From the NCBI GenBank assembly GCA_002362575.1, contig DEUM01000018.1, positions 1 to 64,000 on the forward strand: DNA of 64,000 bases. The letters run 5' to 3'. Position 1 is the first letter of the stretch; each line of letters opens with the position of its first letter. The translations under genes were made by a program, and so were the position numbers. Positions 50,380 to 58,507 of the stretch are shown piece after piece. Source of the stretch: Lachnoclostridium sp. UBA3262. GTDB taxonomy: Bacteria; Bacillota; Clostridia; Lachnospirales; Lachnospiraceae. The notes beneath the pieces were generated by a model. The model was not told the DNA's origin. It saw nothing but the letters and a program-made list of their open reading frames with translations, and searched no databases.

Positions 50380-51809
50380 AAATTTTCCTCTTTTCTCTCT
50401 ATCATTTCATCAATACGCGAAATATAATCATCCACGCTTTTTACATTTTCAATCCGCTCCATCCGGTTCTCCCCATGTATCACATACTTGGTAGAACCTC
50501 CGCTTCCCAGCGCCAGAATCGTCTCTAACTCCTCCATTATGAAAATATTGTAAAGACATTCCTTCCCGGGTTTTGCATAGGCGACATTTTCCTGATTGGT
50601 ATTTCTCGTCGTCCCTGCCTTATTTTTCTGACGGTACATATAATAGGGGGCATAGCCTTTCTCACGGAGATATTTACCGCTGTAGCTCTGCAGAACCGGA
50701 ATCAGTTCATCCTCTTTCCGAATCCCCTCTCCTGCTTCCATCTGTTCACGCCGCATACGGGAAGCCCGCTTGATAACCAGTGTATGCACGGTCACACTGT
50801 CAGGGTTTAATTCTGCAATGCGCTCCATTGTCGCATGGAAATCCTCCTCGTTCTCCTCTGGCAGCCCGACAATCAAATCCATATTGATATTGTCAAAGCC
50901 GATTTTCCTTGCCATATGATATACATCTTCTATCTGTTCTACCGTATGCTTTCGTCCCAAAAGCTCCAGCGTATGCTGTCTCATCGTCTGCGGGTTAATG
51001 GAAATTCTCGTCACCCCCGCCTTTTTCATAATCAAAAGCTTTTCTCTATTTATGCTGTCCGGACGTCCTGCCTCTACCGTAAATTCTGCCGTACTTTTCA
51101 CCGGAAGATGCCGGTGAATCATATCCAATAATCGCTGAAACTGCGGCTCATTCAGAGAGGTCGGTGTCCCCCCGCCTACATATATCGTATGTAATTCATA
51201 TCCAGCAAATTTTCTTCCTGCATATGCTATTTCCTTTTCCAATGCAGTCAGATAATCGTCTGCCTTTTTTTCATACCGTTTATAGTCGTAGGAAGAAAAG
51301 GAACAATACTGGCAGATAGAGGGGCAAAAAGGAATTCCAATGTAAATATTATAACCTCTCTCATGGTTAAAAGGACGAATCAGCTCATACTCCTTTTCGG
51401 CAACATCCATTGCAAGTCCTGCTTTTTCATCGCTTACCTTATATTCTTTTTTCAGGCAATCCATAATCTGCCTCTTATCCATACCTGCCATTTTCATTCT
51501 CAGCGGTATTTTTGCCGGACGGATTCCCGTAAGGATTCCCCACGGCAGAGCACGTCCGCTTATCTTTACAAAGGTTTGGTAAACAAGGCTCTTTACCACA
51601 TTTTTTGTGTACCCCTCCGGCACTTCCTCCTCCAGCATCAACTCGCCCTCTACATAGCAGCGCAGAGGATAGCCCGCTTTTCCTTCCCAGTCCTCCAGAC
51701 ATACAACCTCACAAGTTTTTTCTGGGAAAAAGCTGAGTGCCAATGCCTTTAAATCATAGGAGAACTCTCCCGGACGCCGTGTATTCTTCTTTATTTCAAA
51801 CCGTATCAT
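50370..51809 (-). CDS. hemZ: Coproporphyrinogen dehydrogenase HemZ (radical SAM)
   Basis: 479 residues. A HemZ-type N-terminal domain is followed by a radical-SAM core with CPSICQYCSF (CxxxCxxC) near residue 167, VGGGTPTSLNEPQF, and the PQTMRQHTLELLGRKHT segment. HemZ is an oxygen-independent HemN-like family member. Its true role in heme-free clostridia is unsettled. It sits between the MBL hydrolase and hisS genes in an order common in Lachnospiraceae. Confidence 0.88.
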   Translation of the reverse strand: MIRFEIKKNTRRPGEFSYDLKALALSFFPEKTCEVVCLEDWEGKAGYPLRCYVEGELMLEEEVPEGYTKNVVKSLVYQTFVKISGRALPWGILTGIRPAKIPLRMKMAGMDKRQIMDCLKKEYKVSDEKAGLAMDVAEKEYELIRPFNHERGYNIYIGIPFCPSICQYCSFSSYDYKRYEKKADDYLTALEKEIAYAGRKFAGYELHTIYVGGGTPTSLNEPQFQRLLDMIHRHLPVKSTAEFTVEAGRPDSINREKLLIMKKAGVTRISINPQTMRQHTLELLGRKHTVEQIEDVYHMARKIGFDNINMDLIVGLPEENEEDFHATMERIAELNPDSVTVHTLVIKRASRMRREQMEAGEGIRKEDELIPVLQSYSGKYLREKGYAPYYMYRQKNKAGTTRNTNQENVAYAKPGKECLYNIFIMEELETILALGSGGSTKYVIHGENRMERIENVKSVDDYISRIDEMIERKEENLWH

Positions 51810-51835
51810 CTCAATCTCTCGCTCACTGCCTCCAT

Positions 51836-52462
51836 TCAGGCATATGGATTATTTTCTTTCTCATAAGCGACATCCGTTTCCGGTCCATGTCCGGGATAAA
51901 TCTTTACATCCGATGGCAATGTAAGAACCTTTTCCTTAATAGAGGCAGAGAGCTGGCTCCAATTTCCCGTAGGAAAATCCGTGCGCCCCACCGACTCCAT
52001 AAAAATCGTATCTCCGCTAAAGAGTATTTTTTCTTTTTCCATGTAATAACAGCAACTGCCGATGGTATGCCCCGGTGTGTGAATAACCCGGAATTTCATA
52101 TCAGCAATCTCCAGTACCTGTCCATCTTTTAAATAATATTCTGCCTCAAGCGCCACCTCATTTCTCACCATAGCCGAACCATTCAACGACGAATCCGCCA
52201 AAAGCTCTTTCTCCCTATCACAGACATACAGCCTGCCGCCTGCCATAGAAATCAGTTCACTGACTCCCGTAATATGGTCGAAATGCCCGTGAGTCAAAAG
52301 AATTCCTTCATTCTTCAATCCTTTTCTCTCTATATAGTTAGCAATTTTGTCCGCATCCTCGCCCGGATCTACCACGATACAGGATGTACTTCCCTTCTTA
52401 TTGACAATATAGCAGTTTGTCTGAACCGGGCCGACGGTCAGCACTGCAATCTCAATTTCCAT
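51836..52462 (-). CDS. MBL-fold metallohydrolase, glyoxalase II-like
   Basis: 208 residues with the metallo-beta-lactamase motif THGHFDHITG (HxHxDH), VIHTPGHTIGSCCYY, FSGDTIF and a C-terminal YPGHGPETD. This is the YqgX/GloB-like group that hydrolyses thioesters such as hydroxyacyl-glutathione or -bacillithiol analogues. The physiological substrate is unknown. It lies 24 bp after rel. Confidence 0.88.
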   Translation of the reverse strand: MEIEIAVLTVGPVQTNCYIVNKKGSTSCIVVDPGEDADKIANYIERKGLKNEGILLTHGHFDHITGVSELISMAGGRLYVCDREKELLADSSLNGSAMVRNEVALEAEYYLKDGQVLEIADMKFRVIHTPGHTIGSCCYYMEKEKILFSGDTIFMESVGRTDFPTGNWSQLSASIKEKVLTLPSDVKIYPGHGPETDVAYEKENNPYA

Positions 52463-52486
52463 TCCGATACGCTCTCCTTTCTATAT

Positions 52487-54808
52487 CTAACCATTTGTGC
52501 TACGCTCAATATCGGTAACGCTCTCCACACTTTTCAACTTTCTGACAAGCGTATCCAGCTGCTCCACGCCCTTTGTCTCAAAGCCAACTGATATAATTGC
52601 TTTTTCCTGTTTTGTCGTACGGACGTTCATTGATTTTACATCAATTTTATTCTCTGTAAATATTCTGGATATATCGAGCAGTACACCGCTCCGGTTATAA
52701 CAGTAAATCACAATTTCCACCGGATAGAACTCGTCATTTTCTTTCGCTTCCGGACTCCACTCTGCCTCAATCAGGCGGTTCCACTCGTCATGCGGAAGGT
52801 TTATGATATTCACGCAGTCCGTCCGGTGAATGGAAACTCCCCGTCCCCTTGTCACAAAACCAACTATCTCATCCCCCGGTACCGGACTGCAGCATTTCGA
52901 AAAACGAACTGCCAAATCAGAAAGTCCTTCTACGATAATTCCACTCTTACTCTTGAGCCGCTCAGACGGAGTTTTCCCTGCTACCTCCTTGGCCTCTTTT
53001 GCGCTTTCAACTACTTTACTTACCTGTGCATCCGAAACAATCCTTGAATTCTTTTTCTCGTACTCAGCCCGCAGTTTATTGACAACCTGACCTTCCTTCA
53101 GACCTCCGTGCCCGATTGCGGCACAGACGGATTCCCAATCCTTAAAGCCGTACTTTCGAATACAGCCTGCCGTGTACTCCGGCTTGAGAAGCGGCGCCAG
53201 ATCAATTCCTTTCGTCTTGCAGTATGTGTGCAGAAGTTCCTTTCCACGGATGATATTATCCTCCTTAAATTCATTCCGGAACCACTGGTTTATTTTATTT
53301 TTTGCCTGTGTACTTTTTACAATTTTCAGCCAGTCACGACTTGGCCCTTTGCTATTCTGGCTTGTGAGAATCGCCACCCGGTCTCCATTTTGGATTTCAT
53401 AATCCATTTTTACAATATTTCCATTCACTCTGGCGCCAACCATTTTATTCCCTACAGCACTGTGCACGGCATAGGCAAAATCAATCGGCGTCGAACCAGC
53501 TGGCAGATTTTTTACATCACCATTCGGTGTAAAACAGTAAATTCGGTCGGAAAACAAATCCAAATCACTCTTTATGACACTCAAAAACTCTTTATTGTCA
53601 TCCATATCATGCTGCCATTCCAGAATCCGGCGCAGCCATGCCATCTTTTCTTCCTCGCTCTTTGCCGAGGAGTCACTGCTTCCGCTCTCCTTATACTTCC
53701 AGTGCGCAGCAATACCGTACTCTGCCGTACGGTGCATCTCATATGTGCGAATCTGAATTTCAAACGGCTGGCCGTTTGGCCCAATCAGCGTTGTATGAAG
53801 GGACTGGTAATGGTTTGGCTTCGGCATGGCAATATAATCCTTAAAACGCCCCGGAATCGGCTTATACATCTCATGTATAATACCGAGCGCCGTATAGCAC
53901 TCCTGATCGGTATCCACTATAATTCTTATGGCAAATAAATCATATATCTGGTCCAGTGATTTATTCTGGTTTACCATTTTCCGATATATACTGAATAAAT
54001 GCTTCACGCGCCCATCTATCGTTGCCTTAATATTATTTTCTTTCAGCTTTGTCTCTACTTCCTCCATGATGTCTTTCACAAAGGTTTCCTTTGAATCCTT
54101 AATTGCATTAAACCGCTCGCCCAGCTCTTTGTAGCTCTCCGGCTCCAGATACTGCAGGGATAAATCATCGAGCTCTACCTTTACCTTAGATATACCTAGT
54201 CGTTCCGCAATCGGAGCATAAATATCCATCGTCTCACGGGATTTTTCCTTCTGCTTTTCCGGAGTCATAAATCCCAGCGTCCGCATATTGTGAAGACGGT
54301 CAGCCAGCTTAATAATGATGACACGGATATCCTTCGCCATTGCAAGGAACATTTTTCTGAGATTTTCTGCCTGCAGCTCTATTTTGTCCGCCGAGTAGTT
54401 TAACTGTGTCAGTTTCGTAACTCCATCCACCAAAGCGGCAATTTCTTCACTAAACAGTTCAGTCAAATCCTCTGTCGTATACTTCGTATCCTCTACAACA
54501 TCATGAAGTAGACCTCCGACAATCGTTTCTTTATCCATTTCAAGCTGTGCCAGTATAATTGCGACACAGACAGGATGAATCAGATAGGGCTCTCCCGACT
54601 TTCGTTTCTGCCCTTTATGGGCGTCCTTTGCCAGCTCATATGCCCTCGTAATAATATCTAAATCGCTGGAGGGATGATAGTTGCTAACCGTCTTTAATAA
54701 AACCCGAAACAGTACGTCCGGATCTGTAAAATCTGGTGGAATCAGCGCTGTGGATAATTCTCCGGTATCAAAGGTCTCAACTAATCCTGTCGTTTTTTCC
54801 TTATCCAT
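52487..54808 (-). CDS. relA: Bifunctional (p)ppGpp synthetase/hydrolase Rel
   Basis: A 773-residue long RelA/SpoT homologue. It has an HD hydrolase domain (HPVCVAIILAQLEMDKETIVGGLLHDVVEDT), a synthetase domain (FKDYIAMPKPNHYQSLHT), TGS (YCFTPNGDVKNLPAGSTPIDFAYAVHSAVG), and zinc-finger and ACT domains at the end. The intact HDVVED predicts hydrolase activity as well as synthesis. The start is 54808 after GGAGAGGAG. First gene of the operon running to galM, with a good promoter upstream. Confidence 0.95.
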   Translation of the reverse strand: MDKEKTTGLVETFDTGELSTALIPPDFTDPDVLFRVLLKTVSNYHPSSDLDIITRAYELAKDAHKGQKRKSGEPYLIHPVCVAIILAQLEMDKETIVGGLLHDVVEDTKYTTEDLTELFSEEIAALVDGVTKLTQLNYSADKIELQAENLRKMFLAMAKDIRVIIIKLADRLHNMRTLGFMTPEKQKEKSRETMDIYAPIAERLGISKVKVELDDLSLQYLEPESYKELGERFNAIKDSKETFVKDIMEEVETKLKENNIKATIDGRVKHLFSIYRKMVNQNKSLDQIYDLFAIRIIVDTDQECYTALGIIHEMYKPIPGRFKDYIAMPKPNHYQSLHTTLIGPNGQPFEIQIRTYEMHRTAEYGIAAHWKYKESGSSDSSAKSEEEKMAWLRRILEWQHDMDDNKEFLSVIKSDLDLFSDRIYCFTPNGDVKNLPAGSTPIDFAYAVHSAVGNKMVGARVNGNIVKMDYEIQNGDRVAILTSQNSKGPSRDWLKIVKSTQAKNKINQWFRNEFKEDNIIRGKELLHTYCKTKGIDLAPLLKPEYTAGCIRKYGFKDWESVCAAIGHGGLKEGQVVNKLRAEYEKKNSRIVSDAQVSKVVESAKEAKEVAGKTPSERLKSKSGIIVEGLSDLAVRFSKCCSPVPGDEIVGFVTRGRGVSIHRTDCVNIINLPHDEWNRLIEAEWSPEAKENDEFYPVEIVIYCYNRSGVLLDISRIFTENKIDVKSMNVRTTKQEKAIISVGFETKGVEQLDTLVRKLKSVESVTDIERSTNG

Positions 54809-54885
54809 ACGTTCTCTCCTCTCCCTTCTGCGTGTGTACACGAAACCAAAATTCTGGTTCTGTTAAAATTACATAGCTGTTTCTT

Positions 54886-54914
54886 ATTATAAATGTGTTT
54901 TCACGAAAATGCAA
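54886..54914 (-). promoter_or_regulatory. Sigma-A promoter of the rel operon
   Basis: TTGCAT (54914-54909), 17 bp, TATAAT (54891-54886) on the minus strand. Confidence 0.75.
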
Positions 54915-54931
54915 CGGCTAAAGCTGGAATG

Positions 54932-55146
54932 TTTGTATTAAGTCATCGTTGGGAATTATTTTCGGTTCCGCATTTAGATGAAAAAAGTTTACTTGCATGG
55001 GCGCTTCCGCTAAACAAGCACGCAGTGGTATGGATATGCAAAATACGCATATCACATACCAGCGCACTTGTAACCCATGCTCCGCAATTCTTTTTTCATC
55101 TAAATGCTGGAATTCAAAAAAATTCAACACGCTTTCTTAATACAAA
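54932..55146. repeat. 215-bp nested palindrome upstream of the rel promoter
   Basis: Outer arms TTTGTATTAAG / CTTAATACAAA (54932-54942, 55136-55146). The middle arms are GCATTTAGATGAAAAAAG and its exact complement (ends near 55106). Inner arms are GCATGGG / CCCATGC and GGTATGGATATGC / GCATATCACATACC around a centre near 55040. No coding frame makes sense. This, with the next element, fills the rel to ComEC-like gap. Confidence 0.8.
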
Positions 55147-55147
55147 T

Positions 55148-55232
55148 CCGCCGCCCCTCGCAAAACTCTCTATCTGCTGTCATTTGCCCTCGCCTTTTGC
55201 AGCAGATATCTCAGACAATGCCTGAGCGGCGG
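55148..55232. repeat. Hairpin repeat related to the 32.4-kb palindrome
   Basis: CCGCCGC / GCGGCGG ends (55148-55154, 55226-55232) enclose TATCTGCTG / CAGCAGATA (55171-55179, 55200-55208). The stretch reading TCTGCTGTCATTT and CGCCTTTTG is nearly the same as 32541-32569 in the large palindrome, and both contain CGCCGCCC followed by AAACTC, so the two belong to one repeat family. Confidence 0.65.
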
Positions 55233-55261
55233 AGCACTTTCGTAAATCACAAAACTCCCTG

Positions 55262-56155
55262 TCACTCTGCGGACAGGGTAACATTTTTCCCATCCGACAC
55301 TGCCCGGACTGTTCCCATTTTATCCGTCCGGTACACCTGCACATCCTCATCCTCTAACCGAGCCAGAACCTCCGCGTGCGGATGTCCGTAAGAATTTTCT
55401 TTTCCACAGCTGATGATTCCATACACCGGATCTGCCTTCTTCAAAAACGCGTCCCCGGTCGCCGTATAGCTTCCGTGATGGCCGAGTTTCAGCACATCAC
55501 ACTGAATATCATATCCTTTTTTCAGAATGTCCTCCTCCGCCTCCTCCTCGGCGTCGCCCATAAAGAGAAAGCGGTTCTTTCCGTACGCTGCCTGCACAAC
55601 GAGCGAATGGTTATTCGCATCCTTATAATTTTTCCCCGGCGACAGAAAACGGATGACTAAGTTTTCATCGTATGTATATTCCTTTCCGATTTTCGGCATC
55701 TGTGCCTTCTTCTTCCTGCTTTTCAGCGCATTTAGCACATCCTGATAAGTCTTTGTCGTCTTTTTCGCCTCCGGCATATATACGGTTTCTACCGGAATAC
55801 TCCTGATTACATCATCCAGCCCCCCTACATGGTCGCTGTCCGGATGCGTTCCGACGAGTATATCCAATTTTTTCACTCCGACATTTTTTAAATACTGCAC
55901 AACCGTTTTTCCCTTACTGTTATTCCCCGCATCAATCAGCATATGAAAGCTGCCCTTTGAAATCAGGGTAGCGTCCCCCTGTCCTACATCTATGTAGGAA
56001 ACGATTAACTGTTTTCCATCCGCCGGCGGTACATTTGTCAGCGTGTCCTGCGGAGATGAGCCTCCAAGAATCCGGTATAACAGTGCCGCAATAATAATGA
56101 ATACCGGCACAAGGAGACGGCCAATCACCGCCCGTTTTTGCTGTTTTGAAGCCAT
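55262..56155 (-). CDS. ComEC/Rec2-type MBL-fold hydrolase, secreted
   Basis: 297 residues. One N-terminal membrane anchor or signal (VIGRLLVPVFIIIAALLYRI) is followed by the ComEC C-terminal-like metallo-beta-lactamase domain: YIDVGQGDATLI, GTHPDSDHVGGLDD (HxDxDH), FMGDAEEEAE and KLGHHGS. In ComEC this domain degrades the non-transforming DNA strand; stand-alone secreted forms may be nucleases or phosphodiesterases. No ComEC channel part is present. The gene is monocistronic. Confidence 0.87.
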   Translation of the reverse strand: MASKQQKRAVIGRLLVPVFIIIAALLYRILGGSSPQDTLTNVPPADGKQLIVSYIDVGQGDATLISKGSFHMLIDAGNNSKGKTVVQYLKNVGVKKLDILVGTHPDSDHVGGLDDVIRSIPVETVYMPEAKKTTKTYQDVLNALKSRKKKAQMPKIGKEYTYDENLVIRFLSPGKNYKDANNHSLVVQAAYGKNRFLFMGDAEEEAEEDILKKGYDIQCDVLKLGHHGSYTATGDAFLKKADPVYGIISCGKENSYGHPHAEVLARLEDEDVQVYRTDKMGTVRAVSDGKNVTLSAE

Positions 56156-56356
56156 AATCTCACTCTTTCCTTCCTTTTAAAACATAAGTAAACCATGCTG
56201 CTTTATTTCTTTTATTGAAAGTATACTGTAGCATATCTCAGGCAGGATTTCAAGAATTGTAATTTATAATAAAAAGTGCTAGTCTGTCATTCCAATATAT
56301 GGTATACTGAATAGGTAAAACAAGAATACAGACTACCAGCTAAAGGGGGTACTTTT

Positions 56357-56998
56357 ATGTTAAGACGAGCAACAAAAATTCCGTCAAAAGATAACAGCAA
56401 AATCAATTTAAAAGTATTAAATGGACATTTTGTGACAAGCAACTCACATATCAATTATTATATGGATATGACAACCTTGAAGGTTCGCCATAAGGAAGCT
56501 GCTGAGGTGGCAAAGACAATGGCAAAGGAATACCAGTACAGCAAACCGATTGACACGATTGTCTGCATGGACGGCTGTGAAATCATCGGCGCCTGTCTGG
56601 CGGAGGAGCTTACGAAAAACGGTATTATGTCATTGAACCAGCACAATAGTCTCTATGTCATTACACCAGAGTTTGACAATAACAGCCAGATTATTTTCCG
56701 TGACAATCTCCAGCCTATGGTACGGGGAAAAAACATCCTGCTTCTCCTTGCGTCTGCTACGACCGGACGCACAATTGCAAGAAGCCTTGAATGTATACGG
56801 TATTATGGCGGTATTATTCAGGGAATTTCCGCAATTTTCAGCGCCGCCAAAGAAATATATGGCGAGCCGGTACACTGCATTTTCTCCACGGAAGATATAC
56901 CAGATTATCAGACGTTCAGTCCGGGCGAATGTCCTCATTGCAAAAATAACGAAAAGGTAGACGCGATTGTAAACGGTTTTGGCTATTCGGAGCTGTAG
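56357..56998 (+). CDS. Phosphoribosyltransferase-like protein (PyrE-like)
   Basis: 213 residues related to orotate-type phosphoribosyltransferases: IDTIVCMDGCEIIGACLAEEL, and a PRPP-loop region reading LLLLASATTGRTI, where true enzymes have acidic residues (D-D/E-x-x-T-T-G). The missing acidic pair suggests altered or lost catalysis. A C-terminal CPHCK may bind metal. AAAGGGGG precedes the ATG. Upstream lies an extended -10 (TGGTATACT, ending 56308) inside an 8-bp inverted repeat TAGTCTGT / ACAGACTA (56280-56287, 56328-56335). The role is unknown. Confidence 0.75.
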   Translation: MLRRATKIPSKDNSKINLKVLNGHFVTSNSHINYYMDMTTLKVRHKEAAEVAKTMAKEYQYSKPIDTIVCMDGCEIIGACLAEELTKNGIMSLNQHNSLYVITPEFDNNSQIIFRDNLQPMVRGKNILLLLASATTGRTIARSLECIRYYGGIIQGISAIFSAAKEIYGEPVHCIFSTEDIPDYQTFSPGECPHCKNNEKVDAIVNGFGYSEL

Positions 56999-57037
56999 AT
57001 TCGTTGGTACGAAAAAAATATATTACAGTGTTATAAA

Positions 57038-57075
57038 GGGCAGCACCTGTCACAATCAGGTACTGCCCCCTTTTT
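57038..57075 (+). terminator. Terminator after the phosphoribosyltransferase-like gene
   Basis: GGGCAGCACCTG pairs with CAGGTACTGCCC (one mismatch, 7-nt loop), followed by CCTTTTTG. Confidence 0.88.
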
Positions 57076-57142
57076 GTATCATGGTTACAAATAAACCACC
57101 GGCTATGCCGGTGTGACCCGCATTAGCTTTAGCTACAAGAAA

Positions 57143-57202
57143 ACCTCCTATGTTGTATAATAGTGTTGGTTCGCCAACCACACAAAAAACAACATAGGAG
57201 GT
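57143..57202 (+). promoter_or_regulatory. IS200 leader hairpin hiding the tnpA ribosome site
   Basis: ACCTCCTATGTTGT (57143-57156) is exactly complementary to ACAACATAGGAGGT (57189-57202), which contains the tnpA Shine-Dalgarno. GTTGG-TTCG-CCAAC forms an inner hairpin. This matches the known IS200 device that keeps transposase translation low. TATAAT at 57155-57160 region may be part of the tnpA promoter. Confidence 0.8.
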
Positions 57203-57209
57203 ATCCAAA

Positions 57210-57683
57210 ATGGACATGAATAGTTTAGCACATACGAAATGGGAATGTAAATATCATATAGTATTTGCACCGAAATTTTGTAGAAAAGTAATTTATGGAC
57301 AGATAAAGGCGGATGTGGGAAATATTCTTAGCATGTTATGCAAGAGGAAAGGAATTGAGATAATCGAAGCAGAATGTATGCCGGATCATGTGCATATGCT
57401 TGTCAGAATTCCACCTAAATATAGTGTATCGCAAATAGTTGGTTATCTGAAAGGTAAGAGTTCACTAATGATATTTGAGAGACATGCAAATCTAAAATAT
57501 AAGTATGGGAACAGACATTTTTGGTGTAGAGGCTATTATGTAGATACGGCAGGAAAAAATGCAAAAAAAATACAGGAATATATACGTAATCAGATACAAG
57601 AAGATTTGGAGTATGACCAAATGTCGTTAAGAGAGTACGTTGACCCGTTTACGGGTGAGCCGGTAAACCTAGGTAGGAAGTAA
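57210..57683 (+). CDS. tnpA: IS200-family Y1 transposase TnpA
   Basis: A 157-residue Y1 HUH transposase: KYHIVFAPKFCRKVIYG at the N-terminus, the metal-binding PDHVHMLV (HUH), and the nucleophile Tyr in GYYVDTAGKNAKKIQEYI. It cuts and joins single-stranded DNA at the element's hairpins. It is full length with no frameshift, so the element may be active. AGGAGG precedes the ATG. Confidence 0.95.
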   Translation: MDMNSLAHTKWECKYHIVFAPKFCRKVIYGQIKADVGNILSMLCKRKGIEIIEAECMPDHVHMLVRIPPKYSVSQIVGYLKGKSSLMIFERHANLKYKYGNRHFWCRGYYVDTAGKNAKKIQEYIRNQIQEDLEYDQMSLREYVDPFTGEPVNLGRK

Positions 57684-57834
57684 AAGAGCCCAAGGGGCTC
57701 GACCAGTAAATGTAGTGCGGTTGGCGGATTATTTCAAGCGTCTTTAGACGCAGGCAGGGAACAGCGGCTTATAGCCGCAGAACAAACCACCGGCTAAGCC
57801 GGTGGTCATGATTTTAATCATTTTAAACCGAAAT

Positions 57835-58407
57835 CTATTCTCCATCCGCAGTTTCTTCTGTTGCCACAACCTCAGCGGTACTGCCACCGGCGCCGCTACT
57901 GCTGCCTGCCGCTTCCTGCTCCCGCTTCAGGCTGCGCAGCTTCTTCTCATTTTCTGCTTCTTCTTCCTCCTCATACAGCGACTTATGCTTCTTATGCTTT
58001 TCGTTTGCATGAAGCATGGCTGCTGCCTTCGCCGCCTGATACAAGTCGGAACTAAATTCCATCAGCTTTTTCTCGTCTGTAGCCGGAACCTTATCCCCTT
58101 TCGAAATCCGCCTTGCAATTTCGAGAAGCTTTGCCAAATCCTTAAATGCCTCGCCCGCCGCTTTTGCCGACTCCTTCGCAGACTCCAGCTGCTCCTGCCA
58201 CATCTCCTTCATCTCCTCGGAGATTTCCAGTGTGACGCCCCGTTCTTCGTCCTCGCTTTTTTCCGCCTGTCTTCCTGCCGGTTCCTCCGTCTGCTTATTT
58301 ACTTTCTTTACCTGACTCGTTTCCGCTTTTGGCAACGCCTTCATGGCAGTACGGGCGATGCCCTGTTTTTCTGCATAATCTCCCACATTTGAACTCTTAA
58401 TCTGCAT
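57835..58407 (-). CDS. Charged coiled-coil protein, probable flagellar-regulon member
   Basis: 190 residues, highly charged (Lys/Glu/Ala), helical, with a central coiled coil (EEMKEMWQEQLESAKESAKAAGEAFKDLAKLLEIARRI) and low-complexity Glu and Gly/Ser ends. No signal or membrane segment. I do not recognise the family. A GCCGATAT box lies 60 bp upstream, and GGGAGG precedes the ATG, which hints that it is expressed with late flagellar genes. The IS200 element is inserted just past its stop. Confidence 0.7.
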   Translation of the reverse strand: MQIKSSNVGDYAEKQGIARTAMKALPKAETSQVKKVNKQTEEPAGRQAEKSEDEERGVTLEISEEMKEMWQEQLESAKESAKAAGEAFKDLAKLLEIARRISKGDKVPATDEKKLMEFSSDLYQAAKAAAMLHANEKHKKHKSLYEEEEEAENEKKLRSLKREQEAAGSSSGAGGSTAEVVATEETADGE

Positions 58408-58465
58408 ACATTTATCCTCCCTGATACTAAATTGATACGAAATCCGTTTCTGTACCGTATAGTAT

Positions 58466-58491
58466 ATATCGGCAATTCAGGGGGAAATATA
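58466..58491 (-). promoter_or_regulatory. Sigma-28-like promoter of the coiled-coil protein gene
   Basis: GCCGATAT (58473-58466) on the minus strand is a perfect -10 box. The -35 is weaker (TATA 14 bp upstream, no TAAA at 15). Confidence 0.5.
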
Positions 58492-58507
58492 AAGACTTCT
58501 CCGGCAT

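Larger units (their letters stand above)
57097..57806 (+). mobile_element. IS200-type insertion sequence (IS200/IS605 family)
   Basis: About 710 bp bounded by related subterminal palindromes: CACCGGCTATGCCGGTG (57097-57113) at the left end and ACCACCGGCTAAGCCGGTGGT (57786-57806) at the right. It contains a single tnpA gene and no tnpB. Further hairpins (GAGCCC-AAG-GGGCTC, GCGTCTTTAGACGC, GCGGCTTATAGCCGC) lie in the right part. As usual for this family there are no terminal inverted repeats or target duplication. The exact cleavage sites are a few bases outside the palindromes. Confidence 0.85.

Noticed and set aside
54918..55391. Open frames of 70-110 codons upstream of rel
   Set aside because: They run through a nested palindrome on both strands and overlap the ComEC-like gene; no ribosome sites.
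57097..57806. CRISPR-like or riboswitch array suggested by the several short hairpins
   Set aside because: The hairpins are the end structures and leader of an IS200 element; no spaced direct repeats are present.
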